Assembly: GCF_017303295.1 (NCBI RefSeq)
Contig: NZ_JAFKOK010000007.1
Span: forward strand, 1-64,000
Length of the DNA: 64,000 bases
Reading direction: 5' to 3'
Source: Rhodobacter sp. NTK016B
GTDB taxonomy: Bacteria; Pseudomonadota; Alphaproteobacteria; Rhodobacterales; Rhodobacteraceae
Shown piece after piece: positions 52,080-61,459 of the stretch. The notes beneath the pieces are model-generated. The model searched no databases. It had not been told where the DNA came from and saw only the letters and a program-made list of their open reading frames with translations. The position numbers and the translations under genes were made by a program. How positions within the stretch are numbered: position 1 is the stretch's first letter; each line of letters starts with the position of its first letter.

Positions 52080-52121
52080 TGAATGTCAGGCAAATCGCAG
52101 ATGTTCGATTTATGACATTCA
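52080..52121. other. Long imperfect hairpin between convergent genes
   Basis: TGAATGTCA (52080-52088) pairs exactly with TGACATTCA (52113-52121), and inside it AAATCG (52092-52097) pairs with CGATTT (52106-52111), giving a 15-bp stem with small internal bulges. There is no T-run. It sits between the convergent stops of the DUF6456 gene (52067) and trpD (52175) and may act as a terminator or RNA 3'-end stabiliser. Confidence 0.6.
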
Positions 52122-52174
52122 CTGGCCGATTGACGCCGGTCTTCTGGTCCGAAACGTTGAATTTGTCCCGGTCT

Positions 52175-53197
52175 TCAGCCCTTCTTAACCGGCTGCAGCC
52201 GGGCGAGGTCACTGACCTTCTGAGCCGCAGCGCCGGATTCCAGCGCCGCCCGCGCGATCGCAACGCCGTCTTTCAGCGTCTCGGTTTTGCCCGCTACGAC
52301 AAGCGCCGCCGCCGCGTTCAGAAGCACCGCGTCGCGATAGGCCGGGCGCCCGCCGCCGGTCAGCACCGCTTTCAGCTCGGCCGCGTTCTGGACCGGATCG
52401 CCGCCCAGAAGCTCGTCGAACGGATGCGAGGGCAGGCCCGCATCCTCGGCGCTGACGGTGAATTCCGTGAGCATTCCGTTGTCGAGGGCCACGACCTGCG
52501 AGGGTTCGGCAATCGACAGCTCGTCGGTGCCGTCGCCCCCATGCACAAGCCACGCTTTTTCGGATCCCAGCGCGCGCAGCACCTCGGCCATCGGGCGCAG
52601 CAGGGAGGACGAAAAGGCGCCGGTAAGCTGCCGCTTGACGCCCGCCGGGTTGGTCAGCGGTCCGAGGATGTTGAAGATCGTACGCGTGCCCAGCTCGGCA
52701 CGGACGGGACCGACATGGCGCATCGCCGGGTGGTGCATCGGCGCCATCATGAAGCCCAGCCCGACCTCGGCCAGCGCGGTCTGCACCGCCTCGGCGCCAA
52801 CCATCACGTCGATGCCCAGAGCCCCCAGCGCATCCGCCGCGCCGGATTTCGAGCTGAGATTGCGGTTGCCGTGTTTGGCCACCGGCACGCCCGCGCCCGC
52901 CACCACGAAAGCGGTCGCGGTCGAGATGTTCAGCGTGCCCTTGCCGTCGCCGCCAGTGCCGACGATGTCGATGGCGCCCGCAGGGGCCGTCACCGGCACG
53001 CAGCGCGCGCGCATCACCGCAGCGGCAGCGGCGTATTCGTCCACCGTCTCGCCGCGCGTGCGCAGCGTCATCAGCAGCCCGCCCATCTGCGCGGGTGTGG
53101 CGTCGCCCGCGAACAGGATGCCAAAGGCCTGCTCGGCCTCGGCGCGGGTTAGCGGGCGGTCTACGGCGGTTGCGATCAGTGGCTTCAGCGCGCTCAT
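52175..53197 (-). CDS. trpD: Anthranilate phosphoribosyltransferase
   Basis: A 340-residue enzyme that joins anthranilate to PRPP in tryptophan synthesis. The PRPP/Mg2+ motif [17 protein letters not shown] near residue 77, [21 protein letters not shown] and the anthranilate-site GPLTNPAG are all present. It overlaps trpG by four bases (ATGA). Unlike many Rhodobacterales, trpC does not follow; the gene ends against the convergent DUF6456 gene. Confidence 0.96.
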   Translation of the reverse strand: MSALKPLIATAVDRPLTRAEAEQAFGILFAGDATPAQMGGLLMTLRTRGETVDEYAAAAAVMRARCVPVTAPAGAIDIVGTGGDGKGTLNISTATAFVVAGAGVPVAKHGNRNLSSKSGAADALGALGIDVMVGAEAVQTALAEVGLGFMMAPMHHPAMRHVGPVRAELGTRTIFNILGPLTNPAGVKRQLTGAFSSSLLRPMAEVLRALGSEKAWLVHGGDGTDELSIAEPSQVVALDNGMLTEFTVSAEDAGLPSHPFDELLGGDPVQNAAELKAVLTGGGRPAYRDAVLLNAAAALVVAGKTETLKDGVAIARAALESGAAAQKVSDLARLQPVKKG

Positions 53198-53796
53198 GCC
53201 GGCACCCCCTCGGTGATCCCCGAAACCCCGGCTTCGACAAGGAAATTACGCAGCATTGCGTGGCCGTGCTGCGAGGCGATGCTTTCCGGGTGGAACTGTA
53301 CGCCCTCGATGGGCAGCGTTTTGTGGCGCAGACCCATGATGATCCCGTTGTCGAGCCACGCGGTGATCTGCAGGTCGTCGGGCAGCGTCTCGCGCTCGAC
53401 GATCAGCGAGTGATAGCGCGTGGCTTCCAGGGGCGAGGGCAGGCCGGTGAAGACGCCCGCGCTTTCGTGATGCACGCGGCCCATCTTACCGTGCACGATC
53501 TCGCCCGCGCGCACGACCTTCCCGCCGAACGCCTGTCCGATCGTCTGGTGCCCGAGGCAGACACCCATCAGTGGTGTGCGAGTTTCGGCCGCAGCGGCGA
53601 CCAGCGGTAGGCAGATGCCCGCCTGATCGGGATCGCAGGGGCCGGGGCTGAGAACGATGGCCTCGGCGCCCATGCTCATCGCTTCCTGCACATCGAGCGC
53701 ATCGTTGCGCCGGACCACGACATCGGCGCCAAGTTCGCCGAAATAATGCACCAGATTGTAGGTGAAGCTGTCGTAATTATCGATCAAGAGCAACAT
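53194..53796 (-). CDS. trpG: Anthranilate synthase component II (glutamine amidotransferase)
   Basis: A 200-residue class I glutamine amidotransferase that supplies ammonia to TrpE. Catalytic triad: nucleophile Cys in [15 protein letters not shown] near residue 80, and His/Glu in [11 protein letters not shown] near residue 170; [14 protein letters not shown] is at the start. The start at 53796 has GAAGGA seven bases upstream; ATG 53805 is also possible. TrpE is not in the window. It is divergent from the YibQ-like gene. Confidence 0.95.
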   Translation of the reverse strand: MLLLIDNYDSFTYNLVHYFGELGADVVVRRNDALDVQEAMSMGAEAIVLSPGPCDPDQAGICLPLVAAAAETRTPLMGVCLGHQTIGQAFGGKVVRAGEIVHGKMGRVHHESAGVFTGLPSPLEATRYHSLIVERETLPDDLQITAWLDNGIIMGLRHKTLPIEGVQFHPESIASQHGHAMLRNFLVEAGVSGITEGVPA

Positions 53797-53988
53797 GCGG
53801 CGCATCCTTCGCGTGATCCCGGGCGAAGGACCCGAGCAGGCGATCCCTACATGCATCCCCGCGCGGGAGATGGTCAAGCCCGCAGCCTTGCATCGCGCGC
53901 TGTCCTTGGGGTTCATGCGGGCTCACGGGGGTGTACCGTGTTAACCATCAAGGTATAGTGCCGGAAAACACGGGGGCACCGAGGGCAG

Positions 53989-55884
53989 ATGACCGGATTC
54001 ATCAAGGGAATCGTCGTGGGCGTGATCAGCTTCGTGCTGGGTTTCGCGGTGTTGTCGCTGGCCGTTCCGGTCGAGGCGCCGGAGGCCGGCAACACGCCCG
54101 AACCCGCTCAGGTGGCCGAGGCACCAGCGCCGGAAGCCCCCGCTGCTCAGCAGCCCGAAGCGCCGGTTGACGAGGAACCTGAGGGCGTAAGCCTGTCGGC
54201 ATCCGAGGGCGACGTGTCCCCGGTCGAGCCGGAAGCGGTTGCCGACGAGATCGCGCCCGTTCAGGGCGAGGCGTTGCCCGACTCCGTCGAACTGGTGGGC
54301 GAGCCGTCACCCGGGACGGTGGCCGAGACAGAAACGCCCGTCGAGGGCGATCCGGTTGCGCCTGAGACGACGGGCGAGACCGCTGCCGCGCCTGCGACGG
54401 TTGCGGCGGATGAGCCCGCTGCGCCTGAGGTCAGTGCTGTGCCCGCTACGCCCGCTTCCGAAAACGTCGCGCCGGACGAGGCCGCTCCCGAGGCGCCCGC
54501 TATGGTTGAGGGGGAGGCTGACGCGCTTCCTTCCGAAGCGGCGGAAGACGCGGTTGTCGGGATCACGGATGAGACCGAGGGCACCACGGAGACTCCGGTA
54601 GTCGAAATTAGCGCGGTTGATGCTGAGGCGTCCGAGAGCGCCACGAATAGCGAAGTCGTCCCGGACGACGAACCCACGGAATACAGCGCGGAACAGCCGG
54701 TCCCGACTGACGCCGCCGCGACGGACGCAACGCCCGACGTCAACGCGTCCGATCTCGGCGTGCCTGAAGAGGCTCCGAGCGTCGGGGCCGAGGTCGCAAG
54801 CGCTGTCGACGATGGGGCGCCGGTTGCCGAGCGCGCGGCCGACGTGCAGGAACCCGAGGCCGAAGCCCCCGAACCGGCCCCGGCAGAAGAAACCCTTGGC
54901 GAAGATCCGGCACCCGGGACCGTGCCGTCGGACACCACCCCCCGCGAACCGGCGGACGACCTCGCGCCCGTGGCCGCCGAAAGCACGCCGGATAACGAGC
55001 CGCTGCTGGGCGACGAGACGCCCGCGACCGGCCTGCCGCGCGTGCGGGAGATGCCTTCGGGGACGCCCGATGTCACCGTGCGCCGCCCCGGCGCCGGGGA
55101 CCCGGCGGTGCGGCGGCTGGGAAGCGGCGGCGGGCGGCTGCCGACGGTGGGCGAGACCATCGTTGTCTCGCCCGACGCGACCGACGGCGCGGCGCCAGAG
55201 GCCGATCCGAACGCCCCCGCGATCCTGCGCAATGCCGCCACGCCCGACATGCAGCCCGACCAGCGCCCGCTGGGTGTTGTGCTGATCGACAGCGCCGAGG
55301 CCGAAACCGGGGTGCTGGCGCTGCCGGTGCCGGTGACGATTGCGCTCGATCCCTTCGATTCCGATGCGCCGCGCCGTGCTCGCGCCTATCGCGCAGCGGG
55401 CCACGAGATCGCCCTGCGGGCCGCAAGGCTTCCGGCGCTGGCCAGCGATTCGGATATCGCGCTGACGCTCGATTTCTGGCAGCGCGAATTCCCGCAAACG
55501 GCGTTGTTCGTGGATGTGCCGATCAACGGGCTGGGGGCGAATGCACCGCTGGCGCGTGATTTCGCCGGGATGATCGCACCCTATGGCTATGGCGCGGTGT
55601 CGCTGCGCAACGGGCTCGATGCCTTCTTGCAGGCGGCGCGCGCCAACGGACTGCCCGCGACCTCGGTCTACCGCGCGCTCGACGACGAAGATCAGGGCGA
55701 ATTCACCATCCGCCGCCTGATCGACCGCGCCGCCTTCGAGGCGCTGCGTCAGGACGGGATCGTCGTCATGGGCGACGCGGCCAACCGCGCGACGATGACC
55801 GAGCTTGCCGATTTCGCCGCCGGTTCCGGCCGCGCGGGTGTGGCCCTGACCCCGGTCAGCACGACGCTGATCGCCCCGCAATAA
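53989..55884 (+). CDS. Divergent polysaccharide deacetylase (YibQ-like) with long acidic linker
   Basis: A 631-residue membrane-anchored protein. Residues 5-26 are a signal anchor (FIKGIVVGVISFVLGFAVLSLA). Residues about 28-345 are a very long low-complexity Ala/Pro/Glu/Val/Asp linker. The C-terminal 215 residues are the divergent polysaccharide deacetylase domain (LGVVLIDSAEAETGVLALPVPVTIALDP, AGHEIALRAARLP). The domain lacks some canonical metal ligands, as usual for the family. Its low-complexity part creates long open frames on the opposite strand that are not genes. In Rhodobacter a yibQ gene lies within the trp region; here it is divergent from trpG. Confidence 0.85.
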   Translation: MTGFIKGIVVGVISFVLGFAVLSLAVPVEAPEAGNTPEPAQVAEAPAPEAPAAQQPEAPVDEEPEGVSLSASEGDVSPVEPEAVADEIAPVQGEALPDSVELVGEPSPGTVAETETPVEGDPVAPETTGETAAAPATVAADEPAAPEVSAVPATPASENVAPDEAAPEAPAMVEGEADALPSEAAEDAVVGITDETEGTTETPVVEISAVDAEASESATNSEVVPDDEPTEYSAEQPVPTDAAATDATPDVNASDLGVPEEAPSVGAEVASAVDDGAPVAERAADVQEPEAEAPEPAPAEETLGEDPAPGTVPSDTTPREPADDLAPVAAESTPDNEPLLGDETPATGLPRVREMPSGTPDVTVRRPGAGDPAVRRLGSGGGRLPTVGETIVVSPDATDGAAPEADPNAPAILRNAATPDMQPDQRPLGVVLIDSAEAETGVLALPVPVTIALDPFDSDAPRRARAYRAAGHEIALRAARLPALASDSDIALTLDFWQREFPQTALFVDVPINGLGANAPLARDFAGMIAPYGYGAVSLRNGLDAFLQAARANGLPATSVYRALDDEDQGEFTIRRLIDRAAFEALRQDGIVVMGDAANRATMTELADFAAGSGRAGVALTPVSTTLIAPQ

Positions 55885-55893
55885 GGCCGCGCC

Positions 55894-57570
55894 ATGCATG
55901 ACGCTTCTCTCGCTCCGGTCTTTCTGGAGATCGCGCTGCTGGTGCTCATGGCGGCAGGGCTGGGCCTTGTGGGCCTTGCCCTGCGCCAGCCACTGGTCGT
56001 GGCCTTTATCGCGGCCGGGATCCTTGCCGGGCCCGAGGCGCTGGGGCTGGTGCAATCCGAGGATTTCATCGCCCTTCTGAGCCAGATCTCGATTGCGGTT
56101 TTGCTGTTTCTGGTCGGGCTGAAGCTGGATGTCGGGCTGATCCGCTCGCTGGGCGCTGTGGCCATCGTCGCGGGGCTGGGACAGGTGGCGCTCAGCACCG
56201 GGCTGGGCGCGGTGCTGGCGCGGCTCATGGGCTTTGACTGGACGACGGCAATCTACGTGGCGCTGGCGCTGGCGTTTTCCTCGACCATCATCGTGGTCAA
56301 GCTGCTGTCGGACAAGCGCGAGATCGACGCGTTGCACGGGCGCATCGCGCTGGGCATCCTGATCGTGCAGGACATCGTCGTCGTGGCGGCCATGGTCGTG
56401 GTGGCGGCCAGCGGTGCAAGCGGCGCGGGCGCGGACGGGCATGGCGTCAGTCCGCTGGCGATGGCGGCGGGCGCGCTGGCGATGATCGGTGTGGTCTGGG
56501 TCTTCGTGCGCTGGCTGGCCGCGCCGCTGCTGGCCCGGATCGCGAAGGCGCCCGAACTGGTGGTGATCTTTGCCGTGGGCTGGGCCGCGGGATTTGCCGC
56601 CGCCGCGGACATGGTCGGGCTGGGCAAGGAGCTGGGCGGGCTGGCCGCCGGGGTGTCGCTGGCCTCGACCCCGTTTCGCGACGCGATCGGCGCAAGGCTG
56701 GCGCCGCTGCGCGACTTCCTGCTGCTGTTCTTTTTCCTCAGCCTCGGCGCGGGGCTGGATCTGGACGGGCTGGCGGCGCAGGTGGCGCCCGCGCTGGTGT
56801 TGTCGGTCTTCGTCCTGCTGGGCAAGCCGGTGATCGTGCTGGGGCTGACCCATGCCATGGGCTACCGCACGCGCACCGGGTTTCTGGCCGGGGTGACACT
56901 GGGACAGATCTCAGAATTCGGGCTGATCTTCGTGGCGATGGGCGCGGGGCTGGGGCTGGTGAGCGACGAGGCGGCCTCGCTCGTGACGCTGATCGCGCTC
57001 ATCACCATCGCCGTTTCGGTCTATGGCATCGCTTACGCGCACCGATTGCACCGTCTGGTCGAGCCGCTGCTCAGGCCGCTTGAGCGCCGGCACGAGACGC
57101 GCGAAGAGGCCGAGGACAGCCCCGACCGGCCCGGCGCGGGTTACGATATCCTCGTGCTGGGGCTGGGCCGCTATGGCTGCCGGATCGGCGAGGGGCTGAA
57201 GGCGCGCGGCTACCGGCTTCTGGGCGTCGATTTCGATCCCGAGGCGCTGCGCAACTGGCAATCCAAGGGGCTGGACGCGCATTTCGGCGATGCCACCGAT
57301 CCGGAATTCGTGGCGCATCTGCCGCTGCGGGGGGTGAGGGCGGTGATCTCGGCCGTACCACCGGGGCGCGGGGGGCTGAGCGAGGCCTCGGCCCATCCCG
57401 CGCTGCTGCACGCGCTGCGTGAGGCAGGCTATGACGGGGAAATCGCCGTCACGGTGAACCATCGCGGCGAGGCCGACACGTTCCGCGTGCTGGGCGCCAC
57501 GCTGGTTCTGTCGCCTTTCGAGGATGCGGCGGAACGGGCGGCGGAAAAGATTGCCGAGAGTTGCCGGTAG
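55894..57570 (+). CDS. CPA2-family cation:proton antiporter with RCK/TrkA-N domain (KefB/YbaL-like)
   Basis: A 558-residue inner-membrane protein: about 12 helices (residues 10-385) with the CPA2 pattern FIAAGILAGPEALG, VALALAFSSTIIVVKLLSDKRE and GILIVQDIVVV, then a cytosolic NAD-binding RCK domain from about 420 (YDILVLGLGRYGCRIGEGL, LGVDFDPEAL, FGDATDPEF). It probably moves K+ (or Na+) out against H+ under redox or nucleotide control. It lies nine bases after the YibQ-like stop and may be cotranscribed with it. Confidence 0.9.
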   Translation: MHDASLAPVFLEIALLVLMAAGLGLVGLALRQPLVVAFIAAGILAGPEALGLVQSEDFIALLSQISIAVLLFLVGLKLDVGLIRSLGAVAIVAGLGQVALSTGLGAVLARLMGFDWTTAIYVALALAFSSTIIVVKLLSDKREIDALHGRIALGILIVQDIVVVAAMVVVAASGASGAGADGHGVSPLAMAAGALAMIGVVWVFVRWLAAPLLARIAKAPELVVIFAVGWAAGFAAAADMVGLGKELGGLAAGVSLASTPFRDAIGARLAPLRDFLLLFFFLSLGAGLDLDGLAAQVAPALVLSVFVLLGKPVIVLGLTHAMGYRTRTGFLAGVTLGQISEFGLIFVAMGAGLGLVSDEAASLVTLIALITIAVSVYGIAYAHRLHRLVEPLLRPLERRHETREEAEDSPDRPGAGYDILVLGLGRYGCRIGEGLKARGYRLLGVDFDPEALRNWQSKGLDAHFGDATDPEFVAHLPLRGVRAVISAVPPGRGGLSEASAHPALLHALREAGYDGEIAVTVNHRGEADTFRVLGATLVLSPFEDAAERAAEKIAESCR

Positions 57571-57604
57571 GCGCCCGAAGCCCGGCCTTGCGCCGGTTGT
57601 GAGC

Positions 57605-57652
57605 GCCGGGGGCTTTGCCCCCGGACCCCCAGGATATTTGGGGATTAAAGAT
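57605..57652 (-). repeat. Dispersed hairpin repeat, copy E
   Basis: A hairpin CCGGGGGC-TTT-GCCCCCGG (57606-57624) is followed by the core GGATATTTGGGGATTAAAGATG (57632-57653), which on the minus strand reads CATCTTTAATCCCCAAATAT, as in copies B, C and D. The small TTGGCC hairpin is missing. It lies between the convergent stops of the antiporter (57570) and the Fe-S carrier gene (57705). Confidence 0.7.
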
Positions 57653-57704
57653 GGGGCGCGGTTTCGGGGCGAAGGCTTGGGGCCCGTGTTCCGGGCGGTG
57701 GCGC

Positions 57705-58034
57705 TTACATCGAGAAGCTGATGCCGCAGCCGCAGCTTGAGCTGGCATTGGGGTTTTCGATCACGAAGCGCGCGCCGATGAGTTCCTCGGTGAAGTCGAT
57801 GACCGCGTTTTCGAGGAAGGGCAGCGAGACGGGGTCGATCACCACCTGCTGACCCTTGCCTTTGAGCACGAGATCCTCGTCCTCGGGCGCGTCGAGCGTG
57901 ATCTCGTATTGAAAGCCCGAACAGCCGCCGCCCGAGACGGCGACGCGCAGAACCTGCGGTCCGCCGGCGGTCTCGGCGATTTCGGCGAGGCGGTCGAAGG
58001 CGCGGTCGGTGACGCGGGGCGGAAGCTTGAGCAT
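57705..58034 (-). CDS. A-type iron-sulfur carrier (IscA/ErpA/SufA family)
   Basis: A 109-residue protein that carries Fe-S clusters to apo-proteins. The three conserved cysteines are present: SGGGCSGFQYE near residue 37 and the C-terminal SSSCGCGISF. The start at 58034 (MLKLPPRVT) gives the family length; longer frames upstream are noise. It is a single gene divergent from dgt. Which subfamily (ErpA or IscA) it belongs to cannot be settled by eye. Confidence 0.9.
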   Translation of the reverse strand: MLKLPPRVTDRAFDRLAEIAETAGGPQVLRVAVSGGGCSGFQYEITLDAPEDEDLVLKGKGQQVVIDPVSLPFLENAVIDFTEELIGARFVIENPNASSSCGCGISFSM

Positions 58035-58228
58035 GGGCGGGGCCTTTTCGGCATGGGGAACGTCGTTACCGGGCAAGGTAGTCAGACTTGGCCCGGCTCT
58101 CAAGGGGAAGGGGCGATTGTCGCTTCCCATGGCCCCCCTCGTCTTGGCGCGCGCGCGCTGTTATAGGCGGGAAAAGGCGGCCGTCGCGCCGTCATCCATG
58201 TATCGTGACAGGAGCCGGGCACCCGCCC

Positions 58229-59437
58229 GTGGACATTGTGACCGCCCCATTCGCCGCCGACCCGGCCCAGAGCCGGGGCCGACTGTTCCCCGAGCGTATC
58301 TCGACCTTCCGCTCGCCGTTTCAGCGCGACCGCGACCGGATCATCCATGCCTCGGCCTTCCGGCGCCTCAAGCACAAGACGCAGGTCTTCATCGAACATG
58401 AGGGCGATTATTACCGCACGCGGCTGACCCATTCGATCGAGGTGGCGCAGGTGGCGCGCACGCTGGCGGGCGCGCTGGGGCTGAATACCGATCTGGCCGA
58501 GGCGATCGCGCTGGCGCATGATCTGGGCCACACGCCGTTCGGCCATACCGGCGAGGATGCGATGTCCGAGTTGATGGCGCCCTATGGCGGGTTCGATCAC
58601 AACGCGCAGGCGCTGAGGATCGTCACCTCGCTGGAGCGGCATTACGCGGATTTCGACGGGCTTAACCTGACATGGGAGACGCTGGAAGGGATCGCCAAGC
58701 ATAACGGGCCGATCCTTGCCGCCGATGGCAGCCCGCTGAAAGAGGCGCTGCCGGTCGCGCTGGCCGAGTATAACGCGCAGCACGATCTGTGGCTGCAGAC
58801 CTATGCCAGCGCCGAGGCGCAGGTCGCGGCCATCGCCGATGACGTGGCCTATAACCATCACGACCTGCATGACGGGCTGCGCTCGGGGCTGTTCTCGGAA
58901 GAGGACCTGATGGCGCTTCCGATCACCGGGCCCGCTTTTGCCGAGGTGGACGCGCAATATCCGGGGCTCGACAAGATGCGGCGGCGCCACGAGGCCTTGC
59001 GGCGGGTCTTCGGCGTGATGGTCGAGGACGTGATCCTTGTGGCCAATACGCGCCTGCAGGCGGCAGAGCCCGCCGATGCGGATGCGGTGCGGCATCTGGG
59101 GACGAAGATCATCCGCTTTTCCGACCGGCTATTCCGGGAGCTGAAGGTGATCCGGCACTTCCTGTTCACCCGGATGTACCGCGCCGAGCGAGTGGTGGCG
59201 ATGCGCGCCGAGGTGACGGAAGTGGTGCGCGATCTCTTCACGCTCTATATGAGCGATCCCGCGACGCTGCCCGAGGAATGGCGCGGCGATGTGGCCCGCG
59301 CGGGCGACGAGGCGGCGCTGGCGCGGATCGTGTGCGATTACGTGGCGGGCATGACCGACCGTTTCGCGCTGCAGGAACATGCCCGGTTGCTGGGCTCGGA
59401 TTCGGCGCGCTTCACGCGGTATATCGTTTCGGGGTGA
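58229..59437 (+). CDS. dgt: Deoxyguanosinetriphosphate triphosphohydrolase-like protein
   Basis: A 402-residue HD-superfamily phosphohydrolase that removes triphosphate from dNTPs. Motifs: HASAFRRLKHKTQVF, TRLTHSIEVAQVAR (first HD His), IALAHDLGHTPFGHTGE (HD pair) and IADDVAYNHHDLHDG (fourth metal ligand). The start is uncertain: a GTG at 58229 (protein beginning VDIVTAPFAADPAQSRGRLFPE-like) fits the family length, with AGGAG somewhat far (14 bases) upstream; GTG 58238 is another option, and the frame is open back to 58088. Confidence 0.92.
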   Translation: MDIVTAPFAADPAQSRGRLFPERISTFRSPFQRDRDRIIHASAFRRLKHKTQVFIEHEGDYYRTRLTHSIEVAQVARTLAGALGLNTDLAEAIALAHDLGHTPFGHTGEDAMSELMAPYGGFDHNAQALRIVTSLERHYADFDGLNLTWETLEGIAKHNGPILAADGSPLKEALPVALAEYNAQHDLWLQTYASAEAQVAAIADDVAYNHHDLHDGLRSGLFSEEDLMALPITGPAFAEVDAQYPGLDKMRRRHEALRRVFGVMVEDVILVANTRLQAAEPADADAVRHLGTKIIRFSDRLFRELKVIRHFLFTRMYRAERVVAMRAEVTEVVRDLFTLYMSDPATLPEEWRGDVARAGDEAALARIVCDYVAGMTDRFALQEHARLLGSDSARFTRYIVSG

Positions 59438-59502
59438 CGGGCGGGTCGGGGTGACGGGTGTGGACTTCAATCCGCCGGTCGCGCCTGCGGGAACCGCCGG
59501 AT

Positions 59503-59524
59503 GAGTATTTGCAGCAGAATGAAA
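59503..59524 (+). repeat. Short GAGTATTTG repeat, copy G
   Basis: GAGTATTTGCAGCAGAATGA follows the dgt stop by 66 bases and matches copy F at 18823 in 18 of the first 20 positions. It lies between the tandem genes dgt and argS. Confidence 0.6.
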
Positions 59525-59609
59525 CGAGGAGCGCGCCGGGGGCGGGGCCGGGGCCCGTGTTGACCTTGGCGGTTTCCATGGTAGTGCAGAGCCAGCAAAG
59601 GACGCGACG

Positions 59610-61352
59610 ATGAACCTCTTTACCGATATCCGTGAGCTGGTGCTGGACTGCCTGAAGGCGATGGTCGAGGCGGGCGATCTGCCTGCGGGGCTCGAGACCG
59701 CCAACGTGACCGTGGAGCCGCCGCGCGACGCGGCGCATGGCGATATGGCGACCAATGCGGCGATGGTGCTGGCCAAGCCTGCGGGCCGCAAGCCGCGTGA
59801 CATTGCCGAGGCGCTGGCGGCAAGGCTGTCAGGCGATCCGCGCGTGGCCTCGGCCGAGGTCGCGGGGCCCGGGTTTCTGAACCTGCGGCTTGTGCCCGGC
59901 GCATGGCAGAAGGTCGTCGGCGCAGTGTTGTCGGATGGCAGGGATTTCGGTCGCGCGCAGCTGGGCGCGGGCATCAAGGTGAACGTGGAATTCGTCTCGG
60001 CCAACCCGACGGGGCCGATGCATGTGGGCCATACGCGTGGCGCCGTGGTGGGCGATGCGCTGGCTGCGCTGCTGGATTTCGCGGGCTACGCGGTCACGCG
60101 CGAATATTACATCAACGATGGCGGCGCGCAGGTCGACGTGCTGGCGCGCTCGGCGTTCGAGCGCTACCGCGAGGCGCATGGCCTGAGCCCCGAGATCGCC
60201 GAGGGCCTTTATCCCGGCGATTACCTGATCCGGGTGGGCGAGGAGCTGAAAGAGAAATTCGGCGACCGGTTCTTGCATATGCAAGAACACAATTGGCTGC
60301 CGGTGATCCGCGAATTCGCCACCGAAGCGATGATGGCGATGATCCGGGGCGATCTGGATGCGCTGGGCGTGAAGATGGACGTCTATTCCAGCGAGAAGGC
60401 GCTTTACGGCACCGGCAAGATCGAAGCGGCGATCGACCGGCTGCGCGGCATGGGCCTGATCTATGAGGGCGTGCTGGAGCCGCCCAAGGGCAAGACGCCC
60501 GAGGATTGGGAGCCGCGCGAGCAGACGCTGTTCAAATCGACCGCGCATGGCGACGACGTCGACCGCCCGGTGAAGAAATCGGACGGCGCCTGGACCTATT
60601 TCGCGCCCGACATCGCCTATCACGACGACAAGGTGCAGCGCGGCTTCGATATGCTGATTGACATTCTGGGCGCCGATCACGGCGGCTATGTCAAGCGCAT
60701 GAAGGCGGCTGTGGCAGCGCTGTCGGATGGCCGTGTGCCGCTTGACGTCAAGCTGATCCAGTTGGTGAAGCTTTACAAGAACGGCGAGCCGTTCAAGATG
60801 TCGAAGCGCGCGGGCACCTTTGTCACGCTGCGCGACGTGGTTGACGAGGTGGGCGCCGATGTGACCCGTTTCGTGATGCTGACGCGCAAGAACGACGCGC
60901 CGCTGGACTTCGATTTCGACAAGGTGCTGGAACAGTCGCGCGACAACCCGGTCTGGTATGTGCAATACGCCCATGCTCGCGTGGCCTCGGTGCTGCGCAA
61001 GGCGGGCGAGGCGGGGCTCGATACCTCGGATGCCGCACTGGCCGGGGCGGATCTGTCCAAGCTGGATCATCCCGCCGAGATCGCGCTGATCCGCAAGCTC
61101 GCCGATTGGCCGCGTCAGGTGGAAATTGCCGCGCGCGCGCATGAGCCGCACCGCGTCGCGGGCTACCTGACCGAGCTGGCCGCAGACCTGCACGGACACT
61201 GGAACAAGGGCAATGACGAGCCCTCTCTGCGCTTCGTGCAGGACGATCGTGCCACAATGGCCGCCAAAATCGCTCTGGCACGCGCGACTGGCGTTGTTAT
61301 TTCTGCCGGTCTTGCTATCCTTGGCGTCACTCCGGTCGAAGAAATGCGCTGA
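59610..61352 (+). CDS. argS: Arginine--tRNA ligase
   Basis: A 580-residue class Ia synthetase. An N-terminal Add-1 domain recognises tRNA (residues 1-100), the HIGH motif is HVGH near residue 137 ([20 protein letters not shown]), the KMSKS motif appears as [12 protein letters not shown] near 395, and the C-terminal DALR anticodon-binding domain ([15 protein letters not shown]) ends the protein. It is followed after 107 bases by a SPOR protein, nagZ and scpA, a cell-envelope/chromosome cluster typical of the order. Confidence 0.97.
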   Translation: MNLFTDIRELVLDCLKAMVEAGDLPAGLETANVTVEPPRDAAHGDMATNAAMVLAKPAGRKPRDIAEALAARLSGDPRVASAEVAGPGFLNLRLVPGAWQKVVGAVLSDGRDFGRAQLGAGIKVNVEFVSANPTGPMHVGHTRGAVVGDALAALLDFAGYAVTREYYINDGGAQVDVLARSAFERYREAHGLSPEIAEGLYPGDYLIRVGEELKEKFGDRFLHMQEHNWLPVIREFATEAMMAMIRGDLDALGVKMDVYSSEKALYGTGKIEAAIDRLRGMGLIYEGVLEPPKGKTPEDWEPREQTLFKSTAHGDDVDRPVKKSDGAWTYFAPDIAYHDDKVQRGFDMLIDILGADHGGYVKRMKAAVAALSDGRVPLDVKLIQLVKLYKNGEPFKMSKRAGTFVTLRDVVDEVGADVTRFVMLTRKNDAPLDFDFDKVLEQSRDNPVWYVQYAHARVASVLRKAGEAGLDTSDAALAGADLSKLDHPAEIALIRKLADWPRQVEIAARAHEPHRVAGYLTELAADLHGHWNKGNDEPSLRFVQDDRATMAAKIALARATGVVISAGLAILGVTPVEEMR

Positions 61353-61459
61353 AAATACAGGCTGGCGCTCGGCTGGGGACCCCGGACAGGCACATCCGTG
61401 CAGGGGTTTTTCGAATGTAGGCCAAGACCGGGAAAATCCGGCGGGTTTGTGAGGCGAGC

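Noticed and set aside
54307-56853. 848-codon open frame on the minus strand opposite the YibQ-like and antiporter genes
   Set aside because: It is a shadow of a GC-rich, low-complexity coding region; the translation is His/Arg/Gln-rich without any domain, and both opposite genes are clearly real.
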